From: Fructobacillus sp. CRL 2054
GTDB taxonomy: Bacteria > Bacillota > Bacilli > Lactobacillales > Lactobacillaceae
Direction of reading: 5' to 3'
NCBI RefSeq assembly: GCF_028764065.1
Contig: NZ_JACOFN010000006.1
Location: 32,861-96,860, forward strand
Length of the DNA: 64,000 nt
The notes below the pieces were generated by a model. That model did not search any database. It was not told where the DNA came from and saw only the letters and a program-made list of their open reading frames with translations. Numbering within the stretch: the first letter of the stretch is position 1; each line of letters starts with the position of its first letter. A program made the position numbers and the translations under genes. Below, piece after piece: positions 18,066-26,521 of the stretch.

Positions 18066-18661
18066 TTTGTACGCTCCGTCATTTGAATAAAGTTTTCAAA
18101 AATTTGTTTTGCAACGACCTGGTCGGTCATGATGGATTCGGGGTGGAACTCTAGTCCGTACACCCGGTTTTCTTCATCTGCGACAGCTTGAATGGTCCCG
18201 TCCGCTGCAGTAGCAGTCACCGCTAAATTATCTGGTAAAGTCTCTGGGTCAATCATTAATGAATGGTAACGCCCGACGACAAACTCCTCCGGGCAGTCTG
18301 CAAAAATACCGCTTGTCTGCCCATCCTTCGATTCGACTGTAACCATCGACGTCCGGCCATGCATCAAAGGTGCCAAGCTTATCTTGCCGCCATAGACCTG
18401 GCCGATGGCCTGGTGTCCTAGGCAAATCCCAAGGACTGGCATCTGGCCAATAGCCTTTTCCAGCATCTCGTTCATGCGACCAGCCTTTTCAGGACTCCCT
18501 GGCCCAGGCGATAGAATCAATCCCGTTACTTCAGGATTATTCAAATCAGCTTCCGTTACCTGATCGTTTTTCACGACACGAATTTCTTGCTCGGTTAACT
18601 TCCCGATTTCTTGATAGAGGTTATAGGTAAACGAATCGTAGTTATCAATCAACAGCAACAT
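18062..18661 (-). CDS. trpG: Anthranilate synthase glutamine amidotransferase subunit
   Basis: Supplies ammonia from glutamine to TrpE. The class I amidotransferase triad is visible: Cys in GICLGHQAIG (near residue 79), and His and Glu in LEFHPESIMT. The length is 199 residues. The start lies within the last 17 bases of trpE. In many bacteria the same subunit also serves PabB; no pabB lies here. Confidence 0.95.
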   Translation of the reverse strand: MLLLIDNYDSFTYNLYQEIGKLTEQEIRVVKNDQVTEADLNNPEVTGLILSPGPGSPEKAGRMNEMLEKAIGQMPVLGICLGHQAIGQVYGGKISLAPLMHGRTSMVTVESKDGQTSGIFADCPEEFVVGRYHSLMIDPETLPDNLAVTATAADGTIQAVADEENRVYGLEFHPESIMTDQVVAKQIFENFIQMTERTK

Positions 18662-20111
18662 CGGCCTCTCCCTTCAACAAATTCATCAACAAGGCACCCT
18701 TGTTGGTAAATTCCTGATATTCTTCTTTCGCATCGGAATCGGCCACAATGCCGGCACCCGAATGCAAAACTAATTGGTCTTTCTTCTGATAGGCTGTTCG
18801 AATGCCGATACAGAGATCAAAGTCGCCGTCGAAGCCAACCATTCCGATTCCGCCCCCGTACAAACCGCGCTTGCGCCCTTCCAACTCATTAATAATAGTC
18901 ATGGCTGAAATCTTAGGTGCACCAGACAAGGTTCCAGCTGGCAAAGTTGCCAAGATGGCATCGATTGGATTTAAGTCCGGCAAAGCCTGACTTTCCACAA
19001 CGGAACCAAGGTGCATCACGTTTGGAAACTTCAATAAGTTCTGATAGGCCGTGACTTCGACTGTCCCAAACTTGGAAATCCGCCCCAAATCATTTCGGCC
19101 AAGGTCAATCAACATGTTGTGTTCGGCCTGTTCCTTCACGCTCGTTCGGAGTTCCTTTTCAAAACGCGCTTCTTCTTCGGCATCTTTCCCACGCCTGCGC
19201 GTACCGGCCAATGGATAGGAGAAGAGTTGCTCACCGGTTTTCTTAATTAGCGTTTCCGGAGAGGCTGATAGAAAGGCGAAGTCGCCATCTTGGAAGTAAG
19301 CGTGGTAAGGACTCTTTGCTTGCAACCGTGAATTTTCAACCTGATTCAGTAATAAGTCTTGCTTCTCATTCTTCGCCGTTAATGGATTCGATAGAATCAA
19401 CTGGAAGATATCACCCTGCACAATGTGTTCCTGGGCTTTTTTCACCCGTTGGTCAAATTCAGAAACGATAAATTGGTGAGTAAAATTCAACTTTTCCTTT
19501 TCTTGATGATTCTGTTTGAAACCTTCGGATGAAATTCTTTGAAGTTGCTGGCCATAAGCTAACAATTCTGCTTGCTGATTTTCCTGTTCTTTGGAGTCCG
19601 TTGATTTAACCTCCTGGCTAACGTATAAGGTTCCTTGATTTCGATCAAAGTTCACCACGATGTCCGTCAAGAAGAGATCGAAGTCCTCCAACCCTAACTG
19701 GTCGTCTACTTCCTTCAACCGAACTTCATCAGCGTAACGGGCGAAGTCATAGGAGAAGTAACCGATTAATCCGGTTTGAAAGTCTGGCTGACCATTTGTC
19801 TTATCAAAGCTTTGCTGATTTTCTTGGTAAATCTTTTTTAGATACTCAACTGGCTGGCTAACCTCTTCGATTAACTCACCGGCTGTATTCTTTCTGATTA
19901 GCCTGCCCTGTCGAGCAGTCAGAATTTCTTTTGGCTTTAATACTAGTGTTGAAACGTTCTCCTTTTCAAAGACCATGGCTGGCTGCCCTTCTGGCGCCAA
20001 CTGCTGAATAATGACATCAGGCTGATAGACAGCCCCTTCGATTTTTACAAGAAGGATGGGATTGGGATTCTCTTGGCTTTCTTGCTTTAGATTAATTTGG
20101 TTATTGTCCAC
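18645..20111 (-). CDS. trpE: Anthranilate synthase component I
   Basis: Converts chorismate and ammonia to anthranilate and diverts the product of the neighbouring aro operon into tryptophan. I choose the GTG start at 20111, six bases after GAGGTG, giving 488 residues; the upstream ATG in this frame lies inside the T-box terminator and cannot be the start. The C-terminal chorismate-binding domain has SPETLIKKTGEQLFSYPLAGTRRRG and GTLSGAPKISAM. The N-terminal feedback-binding region is present but less conserved. It is first gene of the trp operon. Confidence 0.95.
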   Translation of the reverse strand: MDNNQINLKQESQENPNPILLVKIEGAVYQPDVIIQQLAPEGQPAMVFEKENVSTLVLKPKEILTARQGRLIRKNTAGELIEEVSQPVEYLKKIYQENQQSFDKTNGQPDFQTGLIGYFSYDFARYADEVRLKEVDDQLGLEDFDLFLTDIVVNFDRNQGTLYVSQEVKSTDSKEQENQQAELLAYGQQLQRISSEGFKQNHQEKEKLNFTHQFIVSEFDQRVKKAQEHIVQGDIFQLILSNPLTAKNEKQDLLLNQVENSRLQAKSPYHAYFQDGDFAFLSASPETLIKKTGEQLFSYPLAGTRRRGKDAEEEARFEKELRTSVKEQAEHNMLIDLGRNDLGRISKFGTVEVTAYQNLLKFPNVMHLGSVVESQALPDLNPIDAILATLPAGTLSGAPKISAMTIINELEGRKRGLYGGGIGMVGFDGDFDLCIGIRTAYQKKDQLVLHSGAGIVADSDAKEEYQEFTNKGALLMNLLKGEADVAVD

Positions 20112-20142
20112 TAAGTTCACCTCGCGTAATTTTTTAGAAATT

Positions 20143-20467
20143 AAAAAATCCGTCCAAAACAAAACAGTTCATGCTTTGTTAAGGACGGATTTTCTCCGCG
20201 GTGCCACCTTAATTGATTCGAAAAAGAGCCTAGCTAAAAAAAGCTTGGTTGAATTCGAAATCCTCCTTAGCGAGATACCAACATATCCCCGGCAACTGAC
20301 GTATGCCCGACGTTTCGCGTACTTGATTACTCTTTCAGCAGAACCCTCCGTGGTCCATTTAACTGCCTGCGTTCGGTTACCTTCTCAGCATCGGTAACTC
20401 TCTTTGCGTGCACAACAATCTTGATCTCCACATCCTTGGTTTGTTTGGACGAATATTTAATTGCTCT
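20143..20467 (-). promoter_or_regulatory. T-box leader of the trp operon (Trp specifier)
   Basis: The minus strand carries the T-box core AAGGTGGCACCGCGG (20196-20210), an AGTA motif, a GATG motif and the likely specifier TGG at 20355-20357 in the first stem. The intrinsic terminator is GGACGGATTT/AAATCCGTCC with six U (20143-20192). Uncharged tRNA-Trp should stabilise the antiterminator and switch trpEGDCFBA on. Confidence 0.93.
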
Positions 20468-20468
20468 A

Positions 20469-20497
20469 AGCTTAACTGGGATTTATGAACCTGTCAA
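20469..20497 (-). promoter_or_regulatory. Promoter of the trp operon
   Basis: A perfect TTGACA and a weaker TAAGCT are separated by 17 bases, just upstream of the T-box. Confidence 0.6.
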
Positions 20498-20642
20498 GAA
20501 AAAGATGAGAATATTTTAATTAAGATTACTTCTAAAAATACTTCGAAAATCTAAAAGTATCTTTTCTACATATAAAGTCCGAAAAAAATTGAAATAATAA
20601 AACAACATTCGCTATCAAAATGAGATATTCTCTAATTTTTTC

Positions 20643-20671
20643 TTGCAATCTTTTCATTTCCATGTTTTAAT
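20643..20671 (+). promoter_or_regulatory. Promoter of the aro operon
   Basis: TTGCAA and TTTAAT are separated by 17 bases. The predicted start at about 20678 is 24 bases before the leader peptide ATG. Confidence 0.65.
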
Positions 20672-20701
20672 AGAATCAACTTAAGGAAAGGGATTCCGGA
20701 C

Positions 20702-20761
20702 ATGAAATCAATCAACGTTAACACGATTAACCGTTACTACGGCTTTTATTACTTTAGATAG
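20702..20761 (+). CDS. Tyr/Phe-rich leader peptide of the aro operon
   Basis: A 19-residue frame, MKSINVNTINRYYGFYYFR, ending at TAG, with AAGGAAAGGG upstream. Six of the last eight residues are aromatic (YYGFYYFR: four Tyr, two Phe), which is the hallmark of ribosome-sensed attenuation. The codons TTT TAT TAC (20745-20752) can pair with GTAGTAAA (20806-20813), so a ribosome stalled there would mask the segment. It is too short for normal ORF calling. There is no Trp codon, which matches the separate Trp T-box of the neighbouring trp operon. Confidence 0.82.
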   Translation: MKSINVNTINRYYGFYYFR

Positions 20762-20932
20762 CACGTCCGGATGAGATGCGGACGTGCCGACACGTTCGCA
20801 TCTAGGTAGTAAAGGTCATATTTAACTTGGCTGACTAGGTGCATCACCTAGTCAGCGATTGATAAATGTTATTTCGGAATTCTTTCCAACTCGTTTATTA
20901 GCCGGCTAGGTCAATCCTAGTCGGCTTTTTTA
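20761..20932 (+). promoter_or_regulatory. Transcription attenuator of the aro operon
   Basis: Several exclusive foldings are visible after the leader peptide. GCACGTCCG/CGGACGTGC (20761-20787) competes with AGATGCG/CGCATCT. A 12 bp hairpin GCTGACTAGGTG/CACCTAGTCAGC spans 20830-20856. The terminator AGCCGGCTAGG/CCTAGTCGGCT followed by TTTTTT lies at 20900-20932. The ACCTAGTCAGC arm can alternatively pair with GCCGGCTAGGT of the terminator, forming an antiterminator. The whole lies between promoter and aroE. Confidence 0.8.
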
Positions 20933-20957
20933 TTTGAGAAATTACGAGGGAGATAAA

Positions 20958-21839
20958 ATGACAAGAATCGATGGACACACAATTTTAATTGGCTTGATGG
21001 CATACCCCATTCGCCACTCCATGTCACCAACCATGCACAACACAGCTTTTGAAGCGTTGAACTTAAACTACGCTTACTTAGCCTTTGACATTGACGGTGA
21101 CCAACTAGCCGATGGCGTCAAAGCCATTCGTACTTTGGACATGCGCGGATCAAACGTCTCCATGCCAAACAAGCAGGCCATCATCCCCCACCTCGATAAG
21201 TTAGACATTTCAGCAAAGATGACTGGTGCCGTCAACACGGTGGTCAACGACGACGGCGTCTTAACCGGATATACAACCGACGGTGTCGGTTTCGTCAACG
21301 ACCTTAAAAAGAAGGGGCACGATGTTGCTGGTAAAAAGATGTTGGTTGTTGGTGCCGGTGGCGCCGGCATTCCAATCGCTGCTCAGTCAGCCATTGAAGG
21401 TGCCAGCGAGATTCGCATCGCTAACCGTAAGGACGGCCACTTCGAAAACGCCGAGGACATTGCCAAAAGCATTAACGAAAACTCTGGTGCAGTCGCTTCG
21501 ACTTTTGCATTAGAAGACGAAGATGCTTTCAAGGAAGCACTGAATTGGGCGGACATTTACGTCGATGCCACTGGTGTTGGAATGAAGCCTTTGGAAGGTA
21601 AGTCACTGGTTGAAGACCCAAGCTGGTTGAAAGAAGACCTCGTGATTTACGACACGGTTTACGCACCACGCACAACAAAGTTAATGGAAGTTGCCAAGGA
21701 TGCCGGCGTTAAAAACGTTTACAACGGGCTCGGCATGATGATTGAACAAGGAGCGGCCGCCTTCAAACTCTGGACGGGACAAGATATGCCCATCGATTTA
21801 GTTGAACAAGCCATGGCAGAAAAGGATAAGGAAAAATGA
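20958..21839 (+). CDS. aroE: Shikimate dehydrogenase
   Basis: NADP-dependent reduction of 3-dehydroshikimate; in lactic acid bacteria relatives may also act on quinate. The N-terminal substrate site is GLMAYPIRHSMSPTMHN, the catalytic NMPNKQ variant reads SMPNKQAIIPHLD, and the nucleotide loop is VVGAGGAGIPI near residue 135. Start at the ATG at 20958 with GAGGGAGA upstream gives 293 residues; a TTG eight codons earlier is less likely. It is the first structural gene after the attenuator. Confidence 0.94.
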   Translation: MTRIDGHTILIGLMAYPIRHSMSPTMHNTAFEALNLNYAYLAFDIDGDQLADGVKAIRTLDMRGSNVSMPNKQAIIPHLDKLDISAKMTGAVNTVVNDDGVLTGYTTDGVGFVNDLKKKGHDVAGKKMLVVGAGGAGIPIAAQSAIEGASEIRIANRKDGHFENAEDIAKSINENSGAVASTFALEDEDAFKEALNWADIYVDATGVGMKPLEGKSLVEDPSWLKEDLVIYDTVYAPRTTKLMEVAKDAGVKNVYNGLGMMIEQGAAAFKLWTGQDMPIDLVEQAMAEKDKEK

Positions 21840-22600
21840 CAGAAGCAGTTTATACACGAAACATTGCAGTTGGACGCGGAGCAGCCAAGGTTGCCCTACC
21901 CATTACGGTGGTCACACCAGATGAACTCACAAAGTTACTTCCTACTATTCAAAAAGCCAACCCCGACATCGTTGAATGGCGCTTGGACTTCTTGGAAAAG
22001 TGGCAAGACGATGCAACCCTAGTGGAAATCTCTTCTAGCATTCGCCAAGCATTCCCTGAAACACCAATTATCGGAACCTATCGAACAAAGGAAGAGGGTG
22101 GCAAACAAACGATTCGCCCTGCCGACTACGAACGTATCTTGAAGCGCTTGGCCGAACTCCCCGTCGACATGGTCGACGTTGAAATCAACCGCGATGCAAG
22201 CATCGTGGAAGAAGCAGTCAAAGCCATCCATCAACTCGACAAAATTGTCATCGCATCCTTCCACGACTTTAACAACACACCAAGTACTGAACAGCTAGAG
22301 AACACCTTCAATAAGATGCAGGCAGCCAAGGCCGATGTTTTAAAAGTCGCCGTGATGCCTCACACCACAGAAGATGTTCTTCAGCTCATGACCTTTAGTC
22401 AGCAGGCCGCACGCAAGTACAAAGAACCAATCGTTACTATGGCCATGGGCCAACTTGGTTCTGTCACCCGCGTGGCTACTCACATCACTCACTCAGCCAT
22501 TACCTTTGCTTGCCTAACCAAGGAACAAGCATCAGCGCCAGGTCAAATTGAAATCAATAACCTGCGCGGTATTCAACACACCTTAGAAGGAGACAGCTAA
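21836..22600 (+). CDS. aroD: 3-dehydroquinate dehydratase, type I
   Basis: Dehydrates 3-dehydroquinate to 3-dehydroshikimate by a Schiff-base mechanism. Catalytic residues are visible: DVEIN (near 116), the general-base His in ASFHDF (near 144) and the Schiff-base Lys in DVLKVAVMP (near 172). The length of 254 residues is normal. ATGA overlap with aroE. Confidence 0.95.
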   Translation: MTEAVYTRNIAVGRGAAKVALPITVVTPDELTKLLPTIQKANPDIVEWRLDFLEKWQDDATLVEISSSIRQAFPETPIIGTYRTKEEGGKQTIRPADYERILKRLAELPVDMVDVEINRDASIVEEAVKAIHQLDKIVIASFHDFNNTPSTEQLENTFNKMQAAKADVLKVAVMPHTTEDVLQLMTFSQQAARKYKEPIVTMAMGQLGSVTRVATHITHSAITFACLTKEQASAPGQIEINNLRGIQHTLEGDS

Positions 22601-24039
22601 TGAACGCACTAGCCACTAACCGGCTTCGAGCCGGGTTATACGCCAACTACCTGGTTCACGGTTTTGGCATGATTATTCTGACCCAGAACTTACTTCAACT
22701 GGCTCAGAACTGGTCCAGCACTTTAACTGCTGCTTCCTTCGTCCTATCGGGAATTGGAATCGGTCGCTTAGTTGCCTACCTTTTAATGGGTTTCATCTCC
22801 GACCACTTTGGCCGTAAGACTTCCCTTCTAATCGGGATTACCACTTACTTCCTGTTCTTGGTCTTAACGCCAATTAACACTTCGGTGACTTTGGCATACG
22901 GCTTAACGATTCTGGCCGGTATTGCCAACTCCGCCATGGATTCGGCAACCTACCCACTGCTAGAGGAAATCTCCAAGAAGAGTACCTCGAACACGGTTTT
23001 GCTAAAGGCCTTCATCTCAACCGGTGAGTTCATCCTGCCAATGATTGTTCTCTACCTATCTGATAACAATCTCTGGTTCGGTCTTTCTTTCATGGTGCCT
23101 GCCGCCATCCTGGCTCTAAACTTCATTAACATTTGGACCTTACCAATCAAGAAGATTCAACAGGCCAAAGTCGAAACGAAAGCCCACCAATCAGTTGCCC
23201 TCCATGGAATTCGCAAAGCCGTCTTAATGACATCCTTGCTCCTCTACGGTTTCTCATCAATGGCTGTGATGATCTGGTTCACGCAGTGGATTACCATTTA
23301 CGCAACGGGCGTTGGCTTCTCCAAGTCAGTGGCCCACTTCCTACTCTCCCTTTACAGTATCGGATCGGTCACGGGAGTGCTGACAGTCGTGACGCTCCTG
23401 CGCCGATTCAACATTAAAAAAGAACTCTTCCTATTGTTGAACACCCTGTCACTCCTATCCATTGTGACTTTGTCAGTAAGTTCAAACGAAACAGTGGCTA
23501 ACACCTCCGCCCTTGTCTTCGGTTTCTCAGCTGCCGGCGGTTTGATGCAAATCGCTTTGAACAGCTTGCTTTCATTAACTGCTAAGAACAAGGGGTTGAT
23601 GACCGGAACCTTCTTCATCTTCGGTTCCCTGGCTTCCTTCACGGTGCCAATCATTACCGGACTTTTGATTAAAAATCCAAACATCAACATTAACCTAGCC
23701 GACTCTTCCATGGCCCTCATGTCCTTAGCCATCGCCCTTGTCGTCTACACTCTCCTTCCAAAGGAAGCACAGTCACTAAAGGACGCCCGCAAGGAAATCG
23801 ACCGGATTGATAAGCAGTTGCTTCGCTTATCTGAGCAACGCTTCAACGCGGTCGAAGATGTCATCCGCTTCAAGAAGCAAGACGACATCGCGGTCGAAGA
23901 TTTATCCCGAGAACAAAAGGTGCTCGACAAGGTTGCCAAGAACAGCCAGAACAAAGCACTTGTCCCATACAACCAAGCCATTTGGCAGGCCATGATGAAC
24001 GAATCAAAGGCCTACCAAGCATCCAAACAAAAGAACTAA
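22600..24039 (+). CDS. MFS transporter fused to a chorismate mutase domain
   Basis: A 479-residue two-domain protein. Residues 1 to about 385 form a 12-TM major facilitator (SDHFGRKTS loop between TM2 and TM3). Residues about 390-479 form an AroQ-type chorismate mutase. Aligned by eye with the E. coli P-protein mutase, the active-site residues are kept: Arg397, Arg414, Lys425, Asp434, Arg437, Glu438, Ser469 and Gln473. The junction runs straight on in one frame after the last TM segment, so the mutase should face the cytoplasm. The transported compound is unknown; operon position suggests shikimate, quinate or an aromatic acid. TAATG overlap with aroD. It is the only chorismate mutase in the operon. 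Confidence 0.88.
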   Translation: MNALATNRLRAGLYANYLVHGFGMIILTQNLLQLAQNWSSTLTAASFVLSGIGIGRLVAYLLMGFISDHFGRKTSLLIGITTYFLFLVLTPINTSVTLAYGLTILAGIANSAMDSATYPLLEEISKKSTSNTVLLKAFISTGEFILPMIVLYLSDNNLWFGLSFMVPAAILALNFINIWTLPIKKIQQAKVETKAHQSVALHGIRKAVLMTSLLLYGFSSMAVMIWFTQWITIYATGVGFSKSVAHFLLSLYSIGSVTGVLTVVTLLRRFNIKKELFLLLNTLSLLSIVTLSVSSNETVANTSALVFGFSAAGGLMQIALNSLLSLTAKNKGLMTGTFFIFGSLASFTVPIITGLLIKNPNININLADSSMALMSLAIALVVYTLLPKEAQSLKDARKEIDRIDKQLLRLSEQRFNAVEDVIRFKKQDDIAVEDLSREQKVLDKVAKNSQNKALVPYNQAIWQAMMNESKAYQASKQKN

Positions 24040-24062
24040 TCAAACTAAAAAGAGGAAACATT

Positions 24063-25232
24063 ATGATCAATTACTACACAGCAGGTGAATCACACGGTCC
24101 TGAGCTTTCAGGAATTCTGACTGGCATCCCCGCCGGCCTTCACCTTGACATCGATGAAATTAACGACGCCTTGGCGGCCCGTCAGGGTGGCTACGGTCGT
24201 GGTAACCGTCAAAAGATTGAAAAGGACCAAGTCATCATCACCGGTGGTGTTCGCCACGGTGTAACCTTGGGCTCACCAATCGCTTTGACCATTAGGAACC
24301 GTGACCATGCCCAATGGTCAAAGATCATGAACCCGGTCACACCAGCCAACGCTGAAAATACCTTGCGTTCCGTTTCACGTCCCCGTCCTGGTCACGCCGA
24401 CCTCGTCGGTGGTATGAAGTACGGTCACCGCGACATGCGTAACGTCTTAGAACGTTCATCAGCCCGTGAAACAGCCATGCGTGTGGCCATTGGAAACATC
24501 TGTAAGCAAGTCTTGGAAGCCTTGGACGTCAAGATTGTCGGACACGTTGAATCAATCGGTGGTATCCAAGCTGCTGGTGACCTTTCAACAAACGTTGACA
24601 CCATCGAAGCGGGTATCCAAGAAAACGACCTTCGCATCTTGGACCAAAACAAGGTGGAAGAAATACACGCCCGTATCGACCAAGCCAAGCGCGATGGTGA
24701 CACCCTCGGTGGTGTCATCCGTGTCGTTGCAACCAACTTGCCAGCCGGCCTTGGTTCCTACACATCTTGGGACACTAAGTTGGATGCCAAAGTCGCTGGC
24801 TCTGTCGTCGGCGTGAACGCCATGAAGGGCTGCGAAATCGGTGACGGTTTCGAAAACGCCGTTCGTCCTGGTTCCCAAGTCATGGATGAAATCGACTGGG
24901 AAGAAGGCAAGGGCTTCACTCGTAACTCCGACCACTTGGGTGGTTTCGAAGGGGGTATGACAAACGGTATGCCCGTTATTGTTAAGGCAGCCATGAAGCC
25001 AATTCCAACCCTCTACAAGCCATTGCAATCCGCTGACATTAACAGCAAGGAAATCAAGAAAGCAACGGTTGAACGTTCTGATACAACCGCTATCGTCCCT
25101 GCTTCAATCGTTATCGAATCCGTTGTGGCCATTGAATTGGCCAAGGCCATTACCGAAACCTTCGACGGTTCACAAATCGACCGTTTGAAGAAGCAGGTTG
25201 CTGAATACCGCGAAGAATTGAAGAACTTCTAA
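24063..25232 (+). CDS. aroC: Chorismate synthase
   Basis: FMN-dependent anti-1,4-elimination of phosphate from EPSP to chorismate. Signatures: GESHGPELSGILTGIPAG at the N-terminus, GRGNRQKIEKD, the second signature GGMKYGHRDMRNVLERSSARETA and DHLGGFEGGMTNG near the middle. Start at the ATG at 24063 (389 residues) with AGAGGAAAC upstream; a longer frame overlaps the preceding gene and is not needed. There is a 23-base gap after the MFS fusion. Confidence 0.96.
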   Translation: MINYYTAGESHGPELSGILTGIPAGLHLDIDEINDALAARQGGYGRGNRQKIEKDQVIITGGVRHGVTLGSPIALTIRNRDHAQWSKIMNPVTPANAENTLRSVSRPRPGHADLVGGMKYGHRDMRNVLERSSARETAMRVAIGNICKQVLEALDVKIVGHVESIGGIQAAGDLSTNVDTIEAGIQENDLRILDQNKVEEIHARIDQAKRDGDTLGGVIRVVATNLPAGLGSYTSWDTKLDAKVAGSVVGVNAMKGCEIGDGFENAVRPGSQVMDEIDWEEGKGFTRNSDHLGGFEGGMTNGMPVIVKAAMKPIPTLYKPLQSADINSKEIKKATVERSDTTAIVPASIVIESVVAIELAKAITETFDGSQIDRLKKQVAEYREELKNF

Positions 25233-25242
25233 GGAGTACGCT

Positions 25243-26517
25243 ATGTCGAATCCAAGTTTACAAGGTAGCATTCAAGTTCCTGGTGACAAGTCCGTTTCCC
25301 ACCGCTCCATCATCTTCGGCGCCATTGCTGAAGGTGATACCCATGTTAAGAACTTTCTCCGCTCTAACGATTGTTTAGCCACCCTCCAGGCCTTCCGCCA
25401 AATGGGTGTCACAGTTGACGAAAAGGATGGCGAATTAATCGTGCACGGTGTTGGCCTAAACGGTTTGTCAGCCAGTTCAGCAGATCTCGACATGCAAAAC
25501 TCTGGAACTTCAACCCGCTTGCTAGCCGGTCTTTTGGCCGGACAGGACTTTACTAGCCATATGGTTGGCGATGCTTCACTTTCAAAGCGTCCAATGGGGC
25601 GTGTCATCACACCCTTAACTGAAATGGGAGCAGAGTTATCTGCCACCGAAGGCCACCTACCAATGACGGTTAAAGGACAGGCCCTCCACGGGATTAACTA
25701 CCGCTTGCCTGTGGCTTCGGCCCAGGTTAAATCAGCCATTCTATTAGCTGCCTTAACAGCTAAGGGGGAAACGGTCATCGAAGAACCCCTTCCTTCCCGT
25801 GATCATAGCGAACGAATGTTGGCACTTTTCTCACCAGAAAGTATCGAACGGACTGGGGATAAAATCCACATTCGTCCAGGTTATCCACTAAAGGGACAGG
25901 AGGTAATCGTCCCTTCTGATATCTCATCAGCCGCCTTCTTCCTGGTAGCCGGTGCCATCGTTCCTGGTTCAAAGATTACCATCGAATCCGTTGGGATGAA
26001 TCCTACCCGTACCGGGATCATCAAGGTGCTAGAAGAAATGGGAGCAGACCTCACGATTGACGCCATCGAAACAGCCGGGGAACCAATGGCCAACTTGACC
26101 ATTCAAGCCGGTCCATTGAAGCCATTCAACATTACAGAAGAAGACATCCCCGCACTAGTCGATGAAGTACCAATCTTGGCCCTCCTAGCAGCCCGTGCCA
26201 ACGGTATTTCTACCATCTCTGGTGCCGCTGAATTACGCGTTAAGGAATCCGACCGCTTGGCCGCGATTGCAACCGAATTCAAGAAGCTCGGGATTCAAAT
26301 TGAAGAAAAGCCGGACGGCCTCATCATCACTGGTTCGACAAAGCCATTGGAAGTGGCCGACAAGCAACTCGAATCATACGGTGATCACCGCATCGCCATG
26401 ACGTTAAAAGTCGCTAGTCTCTTAACTGACCAAGCAGTCAACATTCAAGATGAGGACTGCATGGCGGTATCCTACCCCGACTTTACGAAGGACCTAAACC
26501 AACTACTAAGGAAGTAA
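25243..26517 (+). CDS. aroA: 5-enolpyruvylshikimate-3-phosphate synthase
   Basis: Joins PEP to shikimate-3-phosphate. Visible motifs: PGDKSVSHRSII (near 13-24), MQNSGTSTRLLAG (near 90-102), RPMGRVITPL and SDRLAAIATEF. The PGDKS followed by the N-S-G-T variant of the usual N-A-G-T loop suggests a class II-like enzyme, so glyphosate sensitivity cannot be judged with certainty. The length is 424 residues; AAGGAG lies seven bases before ATG. Confidence 0.95.
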   Translation: MSNPSLQGSIQVPGDKSVSHRSIIFGAIAEGDTHVKNFLRSNDCLATLQAFRQMGVTVDEKDGELIVHGVGLNGLSASSADLDMQNSGTSTRLLAGLLAGQDFTSHMVGDASLSKRPMGRVITPLTEMGAELSATEGHLPMTVKGQALHGINYRLPVASAQVKSAILLAALTAKGETVIEEPLPSRDHSERMLALFSPESIERTGDKIHIRPGYPLKGQEVIVPSDISSAAFFLVAGAIVPGSKITIESVGMNPTRTGIIKVLEEMGADLTIDAIETAGEPMANLTIQAGPLKPFNITEEDIPALVDEVPILALLAARANGISTISGAAELRVKESDRLAAIATEFKKLGIQIEEKPDGLIITGSTKPLEVADKQLESYGDHRIAMTLKVASLLTDQAVNIQDEDCMAVSYPDFTKDLNQLLRK

Positions 26518-26521
26518 GAAC

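Noticed and set aside
20056..20397. 113-codon plus-strand frame across the trp leader
   Set aside because: The region is fully explained by the T-box and the trpE start on the minus strand.
24425..25028. Long antisense frames opposite aroC
   Set aside because: They are shadows of biased codon use in aroC; no start signals are present.
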